From an uncultured Flavobacteriaceae bacterium (GTDB lineage: Bacteria; Bacteroidota; Bacteroidia; Flavobacteriales; Flavobacteriaceae): a stretch of DNA of 64,000 nt. This document shows, piece by piece, positions 8,230 to 17,141 of this stretch. The notes under the pieces were generated by a model. It did not search any database and was not told where the DNA came from. It saw only the letters and a program-made list of their open reading frames with translations. The position numbers and the translations under genes were made by a program. The stretch spans positions 1 to 64,000 of the forward strand of contig CANMSI010000003.1 in assembly GCA_947500575.1 (NCBI GenBank). The letters are read 5' to 3'. Numbering within the stretch: the stretch's first letter is position 1; every line of letters starts with the position of its first letter.

Positions 8230-9873
8230 TTACGATGGACAATCGCACAATTTTAATTTTGTGCCTGGCTTTAAATTGTTACCACTAATACCGTTCCATT
8301 CTCGTAAATTTTCAATAGTAATTCCTGGATATTTTCTGGAGATGGTCCAAAGAGAGTCTCCTTCTTTCACCATATGTACTTTGGAGCCTATGGCAACTGC
8401 CTCATTTCCAGATGATGTATTCGTTGTTTTCTTCTTTGTTTTTTTAGTAACTGTAGTTACCGGATTTCTTGTAAAAATAGTAAGTCGTTGGCCAATTCTT
8501 AAGTTGTTACTCCGCAATCCATTCCAACGCTTTAAATCGCTCACACGCACCCTATAACGATTGGCAATTTTTCCTAGATAATCCCCACTTTTAACTCTAT
8601 ATCGAATTCGATCCTGCGACTTTACTAATTGTGGTAGTGGTTTTTCTTTATTTTTTAACTCATTTGCCACATGGGCATAAATAGCCTCTTCATTTGTTAC
8701 AAACTTCCCCAAAGCATCTAACGGAAGTCTTAAGAAATGATCTCTTCCCTTTTCATAAGGGATTATCTGAAGTTTATAAGAGGGGTTTAACGCTTTTAAT
8801 TCTTCCATCGAAATTCCCACCAATTCTGAAATTTGTTCAAAAGCAATTAAACTCTTTACATGCACTGTATCTGTTTCAAAGTAGGGGCGGTCTACGGGTT
8901 TTGCTTTTAAACCATGTTCTTCAGCATATTCAAACAAATACATGGTTGCAATAAAAGCAGGAAGATACCCAGCGGTTTCCCTTGGCAGGTTTCTCCGAAT
9001 GTTCCAATAATTTTTATATCCTCCAGATCGGCGAATTGCTTTGTTGACATTTCCTGGTCCCGAGTTGTAAGCCGCTAGTGCTAAATCCCAATCTCCAAAA
9101 ATTCCGTACAGCTTGGTCAGATATTCGCATGCAGCTTTGGTAGATTTAATTGGGTCACTACGGTCGTCCACATAACTGCTTACATATAAATCATTTTCTT
9201 TTCCAGTACCATACATAAATTGCCAAAGACCTGTTGCGCCTACTCTAGATCTTGCTCGCGGATTCAAAGCAGATTCTACAATCGCCAAATATTTAATTTC
9301 AAGAGGCATATTATAGTTGTCTAGTTCTTGCTCAAACATTGGAAAGTAGAACTGACTAGCGGTAAGCATTCGTTCCATAAGACCTCGTTTCCGGACCAAA
9401 AACGATTTTATAACATTCTCCAAAGAGGGGTTGTATTCAATATTAAAAGGGGTCTTTTGGTTGAGTTCTTCCAAACGAATTTTAAGCGTTTCCGTGTCTA
9501 GTTCAACTTTGGTTACAGCGTCTACATCTAAATTGGCAACCTCCTTGTACATCTCGTCAAAAAGGGCTGTATTTTTATACTGTTCGGCTAGCCATATGCT
9601 ATCATATTTGGCGGCTTCTGGGTTATCCTTAAGATGGTATTTATTCCCAATTTTGGCCGCAATTATAAGATTGTCTTTTAATCCATTGGGAGAAGCCATT
9701 AATTCCATTTGCTCCGCACCTTTCAGGTCCTTAGCAATGGTGTCTGCTATAATTTCCGATGTTTTATCGACCTTGCTCTTATTTTTTACAATAGTATCGT
9801 TCTGTTGCGCGCTTACGGATACGGCAAAAATGAGCAGTCCAAAAAGTCCTAGGTATTTCTTCCTTATTTGCAT
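8230..9873 (-). CDS. mltD: MltD-type membrane-associated lytic transglycosylase with two LysM domains
   Basis: This 547-residue protein has a signal peptide ending near SVSAQQ. The transglycosylase SLT domain lies at about 185-320: the catalytic Glu is in VESALNPRARS (about residue 201), followed by GATGLWQFM and ALAAYNSGPGNV, the family's substrate-groove motifs. Two LysM peptidoglycan-binding repeats sit at the C-terminus (YRVKSGDYLGKIANRY and HMVKEGDSLWTISRKY, each ending in a WNG..NNL..G..L block), joined by a Lys/Thr-rich linker. The enzyme cleaves the MurNAc-GlcNAc bond with formation of 1,6-anhydroMurNAc during wall remodelling in the periplasm. A TAGATTTG-type -7 element lies about 70 bases upstream. 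DUF4837 follows in the same transcript. Confidence 0.9.
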   Translation of the reverse strand: MQIRKKYLGLFGLLIFAVSVSAQQNDTIVKNKSKVDKTSEIIADTIAKDLKGAEQMELMASPNGLKDNLIIAAKIGNKYHLKDNPEAAKYDSIWLAEQYKNTALFDEMYKEVANLDVDAVTKVELDTETLKIRLEELNQKTPFNIEYNPSLENVIKSFLVRKRGLMERMLTASQFYFPMFEQELDNYNMPLEIKYLAIVESALNPRARSRVGATGLWQFMYGTGKENDLYVSSYVDDRSDPIKSTKAACEYLTKLYGIFGDWDLALAAYNSGPGNVNKAIRRSGGYKNYWNIRRNLPRETAGYLPAFIATMYLFEYAEEHGLKAKPVDRPYFETDTVHVKSLIAFEQISELVGISMEELKALNPSYKLQIIPYEKGRDHFLRLPLDALGKFVTNEEAIYAHVANELKNKEKPLPQLVKSQDRIRYRVKSGDYLGKIANRYRVRVSDLKRWNGLRSNNLRIGQRLTIFTRNPVTTVTKKTKKKTTNTSSGNEAVAIGSKVHMVKEGDSLWTISRKYPGITIENLREWNGISGNNLKPGTKLKLCDCPS

Positions 9874-9941
9874 TCTATAGTGATACTTAGTGAAAGGGGT
9901 GGCTAACGAAAATCGTGTTTTTTTCTGAAACTATGAAATTT

Positions 9942-9949
9942 CAAATCTA
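9942..9949 (-). promoter_or_regulatory. Bacteroidota -7 element for mltD
   Basis: Reverse complement TAGATTTG matches TAnnTTTG and sits about 69 bases before the mltD start. No clear -33 TTG is seen at the usual spacing. Confidence 0.5.
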
Positions 9950-9992
9950 AAACACTGTAAATAAAGCTACTATTATAAAAGTATAACGCTTT

Positions 9993-11186
9993 TTATCCTT
10001 GCAATATTGCTGCAATTCCTGGCAAAGTCTTCCCTTCTAAACTTTCTAACATGGCCCCTCCACCGGTAGACACATAGCTTACTTTATCCTGAAATCCAAA
10101 CTGTTTTACAGCTGCTACAGAATCGCCTCCGCCTACTAATGAGAAAGCACCATTTTTGGTGGCCTCATCAATATAGTTTCCAAGTGCAATAGTTCCTTTG
10201 GCAAAACTCTCCATTTCAAAAACACCAATAGGTCCGTTCCACAAAATAGTCTTAGAGCCCAAAATAACTTCCTTAAAATTCTCAAGAGTTTTAGGTCCTG
10301 CATCAAGACCCTGCCATCCTGCAGCAATTTTATCCACATCCAAAATCTGAGTTCCTGCGTCATTGCTAAAATCATCTGCCGCAATAACATCTACCGGGAT
10401 ATGAATTTGAACTCCTTTGCTTTTTGCTTCCTTTAAAATTTTCAAAGCCAATTCCATTTTATCATCTTCACAGATAGAATCTCCTACCTGTCCTCCTTGG
10501 GCTTTTACGAAAGTGTAGGTCATACCACCCCCAATAATTAGATGGTCTACCTTATCCAATATGTTCTCAATAATAGTAATCTTTGAGGAAACTTTTGCCC
10601 CCCCTAAAATAGCGGTTATAGGCTTCTCTCCTGTTTTCATAACCTTGGCTATGGCGTCAATCTCTTTTGCTAAAAGGTAGCCAAAGCATTTATGCTCTGG
10701 AAAAAATTGAGCTACTACTGTTGTAGATGCGTGTGCTCTATGGGCAGTACCAAATGCATCATTTACGAATACATCTCCCAATTTAGATAATTGTTCTGCA
10801 AAAGCAACATCTCCTTCCGTTTCTTCGCTATAAAACCTTAGGTTCTCTAATAGCAATACTTCACCATCTTGCAATTCAGCGATAGCTTTTTCCGCATTAT
10901 CCCCTACACAGTCTTCTACAAATTTTACCTGCACTCCTATAATTTCCGCAACTGTATCGCAAATATGCTTTAAGGACATCTCTGGATTTCGCTGTCCTTT
11001 TGGTCTTCCCATATGACTCATTAGTACTGCGCTGCCACCATCTTCTAAAACCTTAATTATAGTAGGTTTCGCTGCCTCTATTCGTGTACTATCTGCCACT
11101 TCCAAAGCTTCATTTAAAGGCACATTAAAATCTACTCTGATCAACGCCTTTTTGTTTTCAAAATTAAAATCTTCAATGGTTTTCAT
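9993..11186 (-). CDS. pgk: Phosphoglycerate kinase
   Basis: The protein is 397 residues from the ATG at 11186, the normal length. It converts 1,3-bisphosphoglycerate and ADP to 3-phosphoglycerate and ATP in glycolysis and the reverse in gluconeogenesis, in the cytoplasm. Diagnostic motifs are [14 protein letters not shown] at the N-terminus, [48 protein letters not shown] and [13 protein letters not shown]. An in-frame ATG at 11213 would add nine residues absent from the family, and a -7 promoter element overlaps that upstream codon, so 11186 is the chosen start. It is monocistronic, between divergent holB and mltD. Confidence 0.95.
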   Translation of the reverse strand: MKTIEDFNFENKKALIRVDFNVPLNEALEVADSTRIEAAKPTIIKVLEDGGSAVLMSHMGRPKGQRNPEMSLKHICDTVAEIIGVQVKFVEDCVGDNAEKAIAELQDGEVLLLENLRFYSEETEGDVAFAEQLSKLGDVFVNDAFGTAHRAHASTTVVAQFFPEHKCFGYLLAKEIDAIAKVMKTGEKPITAILGGAKVSSKITIIENILDKVDHLIIGGGMTYTFVKAQGGQVGDSICEDDKMELALKILKEAKSKGVQIHIPVDVIAADDFSNDAGTQILDVDKIAAGWQGLDAGPKTLENFKEVILGSKTILWNGPIGVFEMESFAKGTIALGNYIDEATKNGAFSLVGGGDSVAAVKQFGFQDKVSYVSTGGGAMLESLEGKTLPGIAAILQG

Positions 11187-11210
11187 AAGTATCGGAGTTT
11201 TAGAGAATGG

Positions 11211-11218
11211 CAAATGTA
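11211..11218 (-). promoter_or_regulatory. Bacteroidota -7 element for pgk
   Basis: Reverse complement TACATTTG matches TAnnTTTG, 24 bases upstream of the pgk ATG at 11186. It rules out the upstream ATG at 11213 as the main start. Confidence 0.6.
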
Positions 11219-11337
11219 AAGATTTCTGTGTTCTAGGTAAAGTAGGTTTTCTTATAATTTGAAAGAAAGCTCATTAATTCGGTACAATACTTTAATTGTA
11301 TCGTTTGAGGAACAGTTAGTAAAAACTTAAAAAAAGC

Positions 11338-11345
11338 TATCTTTG
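11338..11345 (+). promoter_or_regulatory. -7 element immediately before holB (possible leaderless transcript)
   Basis: TATCTTTG fits TAnnTTTG and ends only four bases before the holB ATG, placing the expected transcription start at or next to the start codon. Confidence 0.55.
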
Positions 11346-11349
11346 ATCG

Positions 11350-12501
11350 ATGTTATTTCAAGAAATTCTAGGGCTTTCTCATATTAAAAAACACCTTGCT
11401 TACAGTTCAGATGCTGGGAGGGTTCCACATGCTCAATTATTTGTTGGTCCCGAAGGAAGCGGTACTTTGCCAATGGCATTGGCCTATGCTCAATATCTTT
11501 TATGTGGAAATACCAATGGGGAAAATACCACAGGTAATGAGGCTTGTAATTTAAAGTGTAACTCACTTTCACATCCCGATATGCATTTTGCTTTTCCGGT
11601 TGCCAATGGTAGCAAAGTAAAAAGCCATGCAGTAAGCAATCACTACATGGAGGAGTGGCGACAATTTATTAAAGAACAACCCTATGGAAACCTCTTTGAC
11701 TGGTACCGGCTTATAGGAATAGAAAAAAAACAAGGGCAAATAGGGGTAGATGAAGCCCAAGATGTAGTAAGGAAATTGACCTTAAAATCCTATGAGGGAG
11801 GATATAAAGTAATGCTGATTTGGATGGCAGATAAAATGAATATTTCTGCATCGAACAAGCTTTTGAAATTAATTGAGGAGCCCCCAGACAAAACTATTTT
11901 TATTTTAATAGCAGAAGAAGAAGAGCGGCTTATACAAACCATTCGATCTAGATGTCAAGTATTACACTTTCCTCCCTTAGCAGAAAAGATTATTGCGGAT
12001 GCACTTCAGGAAAAAGGATTGCAAAAAGAAGATGCAATGGGCATTGCGCATGAAGCAGATGGAAATTTCAATAAAGCTTTGGATTTGATGAACAAAGACT
12101 CTGAAGATTTGGTTTTTGAAAAATGGTTTGTTCAATGGGTGCGAAGTGCCTTCAAAGCAAAAGGAAATAAAGCTGCTGTTCACGATCTTATTTTGTGGAG
12201 CGAAGAGATTGCCAAAACCGGAAGAGAAACTCAAAAGAAATTTTTAAGCTACTGCTTAGCTGTAATGAGACAAGCTTTGTTAATTAATTACAATACAGCA
12301 GAATTAGCTTTTATGCGCATTCATGTAGAAGGATTTGAGTTGGAAAAATTTGCTCCTTTTGTGCATGAGAATAACATCTTATCAATAGCAGAAGAATTGG
12401 AAAGTGCCATTTATCACATTGAACGGAATGGAAATTCTAAAATAATTCTGACAGATTTATCTATAAAACTAACCCGGCTTTTACACAAAAAAGCAGCCTA
12501 A
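11350..12501 (+). CDS. holB: DNA polymerase III subunit delta'
   Basis: This 383-residue protein is the clamp-loader subunit that, with delta and tau/gamma, loads the beta clamp on DNA. It has the AAA+ layout of the family: ILGLSHIKKHL at the N-terminus, a degenerate Walker A (VGPEGSGT), a zinc-module-like CNLKCNSLSHPD, a DEAQDVVRKL block, NKLLKLIEEPP and the sensor-like RSRCQVLHFPPL. The start at 11350 gives the usual MLFQEILGL beginning. It is followed by a DoxX-like gene after 64 bases, which has its own -7 element. Confidence 0.92.
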   Translation: MLFQEILGLSHIKKHLAYSSDAGRVPHAQLFVGPEGSGTLPMALAYAQYLLCGNTNGENTTGNEACNLKCNSLSHPDMHFAFPVANGSKVKSHAVSNHYMEEWRQFIKEQPYGNLFDWYRLIGIEKKQGQIGVDEAQDVVRKLTLKSYEGGYKVMLIWMADKMNISASNKLLKLIEEPPDKTIFILIAEEEERLIQTIRSRCQVLHFPPLAEKIIADALQEKGLQKEDAMGIAHEADGNFNKALDLMNKDSEDLVFEKWFVQWVRSAFKAKGNKAAVHDLILWSEEIAKTGRETQKKFLSYCLAVMRQALLINYNTAELAFMRIHVEGFELEKFAPFVHENNILSIAEELESAIYHIERNGNSKIILTDLSIKLTRLLHKKAA

Positions 12502-12535
12502 TAATAAACGTCATTTCTGTTTAGCATAGTACTTA

Positions 12536-12543
12536 TAGATTTG
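12536..12543 (+). promoter_or_regulatory. -7 element upstream of DoxX-like gene
   Basis: TAGATTTG matches TAnnTTTG and ends 22 bases before the ATG at 12566. Confidence 0.5.
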
Positions 12544-12565
12544 CGTTTAACTAAAAAATACTGGT

Positions 12566-12964
12566 ATGGAATATCTTATTAAAAATGCTACAGAAATTCT
12601 CCTTCTCATTTTTTTAATCATCACTTTTTTGCAAAGTGGTATTGATAAAATTTTTGATTGGACGGGCAATCTTAGTTGGCTTAAAGGGCACTTTAGTGAC
12701 ACTCCTTTAAAGGGAATGGTTCCTTTTTTATTAGCTACCGTTCTTTTAGCCGAAGTCTTGGCGGGTATTCTTTGTGGGGTTGGTTTATATCAATTGGTTA
12801 TTATTGGAAAAAGCAGCATTGCGCTGTATGGCGCTATCGTTTCTTGCGTTTCTCTTTTAATGTTATTGTTTGGGCAACGTATGGCAAAAGATTATGAAGG
12901 AGCTAAAACAATTGCCGTTTATTTTATCCCAGCAATTTTTTTAGTGTTTTTATTATCTAGATAG
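12566..12964 (+). CDS. DoxX-like small integral membrane protein
   Basis: This 132-residue protein has four hydrophobic segments (about 8-25, 50-70, 75-100 and 115-131). The FLQSGIDKIFDW motif after the first helix and the LLAEVLAGILCGVGL second helix are typical of the DoxX/DoxD-like fold. Family members are often linked to quinone or sulfur redox chemistry, but no substrate can be read from this sequence. It is preceded by its own promoter-like element and ends close to a terminator shared with the convergent OmpH-like gene. Confidence 0.7.
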   Translation: MEYLIKNATEILLLIFLIITFLQSGIDKIFDWTGNLSWLKGHFSDTPLKGMVPFLLATVLLAEVLAGILCGVGLYQLVIIGKSSIALYGAIVSCVSLLMLLFGQRMAKDYEGAKTIAVYFIPAIFLVFLLSR

Positions 12965-12974
12965 GGTATTAAAT

Positions 12975-13002
12975 AAAAAAACCTTCAACAAATGCTGAAG
13001 GT
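12975..13002 (-). terminator. Terminator for the OmpH-like gene
   Basis: AACCTTCA pairs with TGAAGGTT around an 8-base loop. Read on the minus strand it is followed by TTTTTT, so it mainly serves the minus-strand OmpH-like gene. It may also slow plus-strand readthrough from the DoxX-like gene. Confidence 0.7.
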
Positions 13003-13024
13003 TCTTAATACTGGTAAAGGTTGG

Positions 13025-13534
13025 TTATTTCTGCTTGTACTTATCGTTCAGTTCTTTTAAAACTGCTTCGGTAATATTTTTAGTATCATCTCCATAAAGC
13101 ACACTACCGCCGTCACCGCCGCCTAGGATATAGGTATATCCATTTGCTTTCCCGTAGTTTTCTATATGTCTTTTTACTCTGCTCACTAAGCTATCCATCT
13201 CAGTCTGCCCTTCTAATTGTAGAGCCTGTTCTTCTTGCTGTAGTTGTTGCCCCATAAACTGACCTTGCTGTTGCAACATAGCGGCCTCTTCTTGCGCCTT
13301 TTGCTGAGCCATTTTTTGAGCTCTTTGTTGAAAAGCTTGTGCCTGGATTTGAAAGGCTTGTGAAATACTGTCTCTCTTTTTATTAAAAGCCTCTGATTTT
13401 TTGGTATACACTGCTTCTATATCTTTCTTCTCCTGATAATCTTCCATAATCTTTACATTGTCTACGTAACCTATTTTATCTTGTTTACAAGCCACAATAG
13501 TTAACAAAGCAAGGATGAATCCAACTTTTTTCAT
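13025..13534 (-). CDS. OmpH/Skp-family periplasmic chaperone-like lipoprotein
   Basis: This 169-residue protein has a lipoprotein signal with lipobox TIVAC (Cys 16). After it comes IGYVDNVKIMEDYQEKKDIE, the Skp/OmpH N-terminal strand and helix, then a long Gln/Ala-rich coiled coil (about 60-115) and a C-terminal strand region (NGYTYILGGGDGGSVLYGDD, ending NDKYKQK). Skp proteins hold unfolded outer-membrane proteins in the periplasm with coiled-coil tentacles. A lipid anchor instead of a free soluble form is the odd feature. The GxxxxxLYGDDTKNITEAVLKELN ending is typical of Bacteroidota OmpH. It is monocistronic, with its own promoter and terminator. Confidence 0.85.
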   Translation of the reverse strand: MKKVGFILALLTIVACKQDKIGYVDNVKIMEDYQEKKDIEAVYTKKSEAFNKKRDSISQAFQIQAQAFQQRAQKMAQQKAQEEAAMLQQQGQFMGQQLQQEEQALQLEGQTEMDSLVSRVKRHIENYGKANGYTYILGGGDGGSVLYGDDTKNITEAVLKELNDKYKQK

Positions 13535-13555
13535 TCTATCTAATTTTTAGTTGGG

Positions 13556-13590
13556 CAAAAATAGGAAAGCTTTGCGAGATATTTAGCAAA
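13556..13590 (-). promoter_or_regulatory. Promoter of the OmpH-like gene
   Basis: On the minus strand, TTTG (13587-13590) is followed after 23 bases by TATTTTTG (13556-13563), matching the Bacteroidota -33/-7 pattern. The ATG is 21 bases downstream. Confidence 0.5.
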
Positions 13591-13823
13591 TTACAAAAGG
13601 AACTTTACGCATTCCAAAAGGAGTTCAATTTCTGTGAGCAAAATATTCAACGTTAAGTGCATTCATCTAAAATAGATAAAAACTATTAAAAGTGTTTTTT
13701 AAAATTGGCATACTCTATCAAAAATGTCTTCTTAAAAAGCTGGTATTTGGGTAGATTTTAAAATAAACAGCACTATCTTCGGCCTTTGCTTCAAAAGTCT
13801 CAGAGAAAGCTTTAAAATAATTA

Positions 13824-14651
13824 TTAGCGCTTTTTGAGTATATAGGTCAAAGATGAATACTCTCCGGTAGTCCAAGCAGATACATTAGATCTCATACCGC
13901 TATAAAGCGCTTTTGAAAATTGTTGCTTCCCCGTTTTATACTTTTCCGAAAGTAGCGATACATAAAAGGCATCAAAAATCATAGGATGTGTTTTTATCAA
14001 TTGCATACCTTCTTTTGCAAAAATCTTTTCGATCGCTGTTTTGGAAAAATGCCAAAGATGTCTAGGAACATCATATGCCGCCCAAAAACTTTTATAATAG
14101 TTCGCATCAAAAGATTTAAAATTCGGCACTGCGATAATTAGAGTGCCATCTTCCGTGAGCAATGTTTTTAGCTTTTGAATTTGTGTTTCTAAGTTCGGCA
14201 TATGTTCTAAAACATGCCATAAGGTGATGATCTGATACTGCTCTTTAGATAACGCTTCTAAACTGGGTTGTAATTTAATTCCCTTCTGTGTAGCTCTTTC
14301 TGCTGCTTGGCTATTTGGTTCCACCCCAAAAACCTCCCATCCTTTTTTCTTTGCGGTTAACAAAAAATCTCCTGTGCCTGCACCCACATCCAATAGCTTT
14401 TTAGAACTCCCCGCATATCTCTTTGCAAGCCTCAGTTTTTTACCAAGGTTATACTTTTTTACCGTTTGATAAATTCTATCAGTAAAACTTTTATTTGCAT
14501 CTGTATGCGAGATATAATTCTCACTTTGATAATACTTGTCTAATGATGGTGGTTTGGGAGAAGTAATTAATAACTCCAATGCAGGATCGTGTAGCAGTTC
14601 AAAAGCTTCTCCAGAAACAGAATGGTCTTTAGTTTTTAAGTACAAGTTCAT
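13824..14651 (-). CDS. Class I SAM-dependent methyltransferase
   Basis: This 275-residue protein has a Rossmann methyltransferase core. Motif I is LLDVGAGTGDFLLTAKKKGWEVFGVEP (about 88-113), with the acidic Glu ending strand 2. Motif II is IITLWHVLEHMPN, and TEDGTLIIAVPNF is the post-II strand. YDVPRHLWHFSKTAIEKIF is the Methyltransf_23 signature seen in enzymes acting on lipids or glycans. The N-terminal ~65 residues (SKPPSLDKYYQSENYISH) form the short lead typical of the flavobacterial members. Its start overlaps the upstream lipoprotein gene by 23 bases, so the two are co-transcribed. Substrate unknown. Confidence 0.85.
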   Translation of the reverse strand: MNLYLKTKDHSVSGEAFELLHDPALELLITSPKPPSLDKYYQSENYISHTDANKSFTDRIYQTVKKYNLGKKLRLAKRYAGSSKKLLDVGAGTGDFLLTAKKKGWEVFGVEPNSQAAERATQKGIKLQPSLEALSKEQYQIITLWHVLEHMPNLETQIQKLKTLLTEDGTLIIAVPNFKSFDANYYKSFWAAYDVPRHLWHFSKTAIEKIFAKEGMQLIKTHPMIFDAFYVSLLSEKYKTGKQQFSKALYSGMRSNVSAWTTGEYSSLTYILKKR

Positions 14652-15159
14652 TGTAATTGCTTGTAGACAAGTATTCGTTTTTTAAAGCTCGAAGATACTC
14701 CAAAACCCTAGTTCTTGAAAGTGATTTTTCAGAAAGACAATCTTCTTCATCATCACTATATACTTCCATGGCAATATACCAATTCCCCTTTCTACTGCTA
14801 TATCCTTCTTCCAGGACATCTGTATCCAAAGCTCCATCAATAAAAATAGGTATCAGATTAATGGTCTTTGTCGGAATCTCTACTTCATAAAAAGAAAAGA
14901 AATATTGTTGTTCTTTTAACCTAAACGGAACATCCGTATCTACTAAACTGTCATTAAGATCAAACTTAAAGTTGATGTATTTGTAGAAATGGTTTTCATC
15001 TTTGGGATCTTCAAAAACGAACATTTCTCTGCTGGGCAGACCTTTTTTAAATTTCTTTCCCTGTTTTACTTTATAGTCCTCAATATTTGGTGCTATTCGC
15101 AAGGGAATACAAGATTGTAATATTAATGCAAATGCTACGCTTAGGTATAAATATCTCAT
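14629..15159 (-). CDS. Small lipoprotein of unknown function
   Basis: This 176-residue protein has a signal peptide and lipobox (LQSC, Cys at about residue 17), then IPLRIAPNIEDYKVKQGKKFKKGLPSR, a beta-rich middle (FFSFYEVEIPTKTINLIPIF) and an acidic C-terminal part (YSDDEEDCLSEKSLS). I do not recognise a named domain. The strong overlap with the methyltransferase gene implies translational coupling. Localisation at the outer membrane (periplasmic face) is the default for such Bacteroidota lipoproteins lacking a surface-export acidic signal near the Cys. Confidence 0.7.
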   Translation of the reverse strand: MRYLYLSVAFALILQSCIPLRIAPNIEDYKVKQGKKFKKGLPSREMFVFEDPKDENHFYKYINFKFDLNDSLVDTDVPFRLKEQQYFFSFYEVEIPTKTINLIPIFIDGALDTDVLEEGYSSRKGNWYIAMEVYSDDEEDCLSEKSLSRTRVLEYLRALKNEYLSTSNYNELVLKN

Positions 15160-15240
15160 GTGGTTTGATGTTGTTTTCCTTGTATATCAAAAACCAAACC
15201 AAACCCTCAACTAACTGCAAAATAATGAAGCAAATAGATA

Positions 15241-15256
15241 CGTTCCACGTGGAACA
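15241..15256. promoter_or_regulatory. parS: parS-like ParB-binding palindrome, site 1
   Basis: CGTTCCACGTGGAACA contains the perfect 14-bp palindrome GTTCCACGTGGAAC (15242-15255). It matches the bacterial parS consensus (TGTTYCACGTGRAACA) at 15 of 16 positions. It lies in the short gap just downstream of mnmG. Confidence 0.75.
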
Positions 15257-15262
15257 CTGTTC

Positions 15263-17131
15263 TTATCTTCCCATAAAAACTAAGAGCACACTAATGTCGC
15301 TAGGGGAAACACCGCTAATTCTAGAAGCCTGTGATATCGTAACGGGGCGTATGGCACTTAGCTTTTCCCTAGCTTCGTAAGACAATGATTTAAGCTGGCT
15401 ATAATCAAAATTCTCAGGGATTTTAATGTTTTCTAAGCGTTGTAATTTATCCGCATTGGTTTTTTCTTTAGCTATATAACCTGCGTATTTCACCTGAATT
15501 TCTGTCTGTTCCAATACCTCCCTATTCAGTTCTTTCTCTTGCACAAAACCAGAAACTTTTTCTAACTGAAGCATATGATCCATCGTAACTTTAGGCCTAG
15601 AAAAAACCTTGAACATCTTATCAGATTGTTTTACCGGACTAGAAGAAACGCTTTCCAAAATTGGATTGATCTCTTCCGGACTTACGCTTGTTTTTCTAAA
15701 AAAATGAATGAACTCATCTGACTTTTTCATTTTAATTTCCATCTTCCGCAAACGTTCCGCATCTGCTAATCCTATATCAAAACTACGGGGTGTTAAACGT
15801 AAATCAGCATTATCTTGTCTTAGCAACGTTCTGTATTCCGCTCTAGACGTAAACATCCTATAGGGTTCTTCTGTTCCCTTTGTGATTAAATCATCTATAA
15901 GGACTCCTATATATGCTTCATCCCTTTGCAGTATAAAAGGATCTCTTTCATTGATCTTTAAATGTGCATTAATACCTGCCATTAGACCTTGAGATGCCGC
16001 TTCTTCATAGCCGGTTGTTCCGTTAATCTGGCCTGCAAAATATAAGTTCTCTATGGGTTTGGTTTCCAGGGTATGCTTTAACTGCGTTGGTGGGAAATAA
16101 TCGTATTCTATAGCATAACCCGGCCTAAAAAATTTTACATTTTCAAATCCTTTTACAGATCGCAGTGCTTTGTATTGTATGTCTTCTGGTAAGGAAGTTG
16201 AAAAACCATTCACATATACCTCTACAGTTTTCCAACCTTCGGGCTCCACAAAAATTTGATGGCTATCCTTGTCTGCAAAACGATTTATTTTATCCTCTAT
16301 GGACGGACAATAGCGAGGGCCTATACTTTTTATTCTACCATTGAACATGGGCGACCGATCAAAACCCTCTTTTAGCAAGTCGTGCACCAACGCATTGGTG
16401 TGGGTCATGTGACAATCACGTTGTTTGGTAAGTAGTGCAGTTTCTGTATAAGAGAATTTTTCAGGAAGCAGATCTCCAGGCTGTAAAATCATCTTTTGGT
16501 AATCCAAAGACCTTCCGTCTACTCTTGGGGGTGTTCCCGTTTTCATTCTTCCAGAATCAAAACCAAAATCTAGCAATTGCTCGGTTATACCCGTTGCCGC
16601 CTTTTCGCCGGCTCTACCTCCACCAAACTGTTTCTCCCCTATATGGATAAGACCATTTAAAAAAGTTCCATTGGTAAGGACTACTGCTTTGGCTTTTACA
16701 TCTATTCCCAAAGAGGTTCGAACTCCAACAATCTTATTGCCTTCTACCAAAATCCCTGACACCATTTCCTGATAGAAATCAACATTGGGTGTGCTCTCTA
16801 AAGCAAGACGCCATTCCTCCGCAAATCGCATTCGATCGTTCTGTGCTCTAGGACTCCACATTGCGGGTCCCTTAGATTTGTTGAGCATCTTAAACTGTAT
16901 GGCCGACTTATCCGTAATAATTCCACTATACCCGCCTAAGGCATCTATCTCTCTAACTATCTGCCCCTTTGCAATACCTCCCATTGCAGGATTGCAAGAC
17001 ATTTGGCCAATGGTTTGTAAGTTCATTGTAATTAACAATGTCTTAGATCCCATATTGGCCGCTGCCGCGGTTGCCTCTGCGCCTGCATGACCACCCCCTA
17101 CAACTACTACGTCATATTCCTTTTCAAACAT
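15263..17131 (-). CDS. mnmG: tRNA uridine-5-carboxymethylaminomethyl modification enzyme, FAD subunit
   Basis: This 622-residue protein is full length for MnmG/GidA. With MnmE it installs the (carboxymethyl)aminomethyl group at U34 of tRNAs reading NNA/NNG codons. It begins YDVVVVGGGHAGAEAAT-like (FAD-binding GxGxxG), then QMSCNPAMGGIAKGQIVREIDALGG, KMLNKSKGPAMWSPRAQ, PRYCPSIEDKI, GQINGTTGYEEAASQGLMAGINA and FTSRAEYRTLLRQDNAD, all signature blocks, and ends with the GidA C-terminal helical domain (ISGVSPSDISVLLVFMGR). ybeY lies 10 bases upstream on the same strand. Two parS-like palindromes flank the gene. gidA is often origin-proximal in bacteria, which fits. Confidence 0.95.
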   Translation of the reverse strand: MFEKEYDVVVVGGGHAGAEATAAAANMGSKTLLITMNLQTIGQMSCNPAMGGIAKGQIVREIDALGGYSGIITDKSAIQFKMLNKSKGPAMWSPRAQNDRMRFAEEWRLALESTPNVDFYQEMVSGILVEGNKIVGVRTSLGIDVKAKAVVLTNGTFLNGLIHIGEKQFGGGRAGEKAATGITEQLLDFGFDSGRMKTGTPPRVDGRSLDYQKMILQPGDLLPEKFSYTETALLTKQRDCHMTHTNALVHDLLKEGFDRSPMFNGRIKSIGPRYCPSIEDKINRFADKDSHQIFVEPEGWKTVEVYVNGFSTSLPEDIQYKALRSVKGFENVKFFRPGYAIEYDYFPPTQLKHTLETKPIENLYFAGQINGTTGYEEAASQGLMAGINAHLKINERDPFILQRDEAYIGVLIDDLITKGTEEPYRMFTSRAEYRTLLRQDNADLRLTPRSFDIGLADAERLRKMEIKMKKSDEFIHFFRKTSVSPEEINPILESVSSSPVKQSDKMFKVFSRPKVTMDHMLQLEKVSGFVQEKELNREVLEQTEIQVKYAGYIAKEKTNADKLQRLENIKIPENFDYSQLKSLSYEAREKLSAIRPVTISQASRISGVSPSDISVLLVFMGR

Positions 17132-17141
17132 AATCTATTGG

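Noticed and set aside
13700-13826. About 40-codon stop-free minus-strand frame after the methyltransferase stop (reads NNYFKAFSETFEAKAEDS...)
   Set aside because: It looks coding-like and could suggest a frameshifted extension, but it has no start codon. The methyltransferase already ends in a normal-looking C-terminus, so I do not call a gene or pseudogene.
15087-15380. 97-codon plus-strand ORF spanning parS-like site 1
   Set aside because: It runs antisense to the lipoprotein start and mnmG end, and the FHVE residues only reflect the palindrome.
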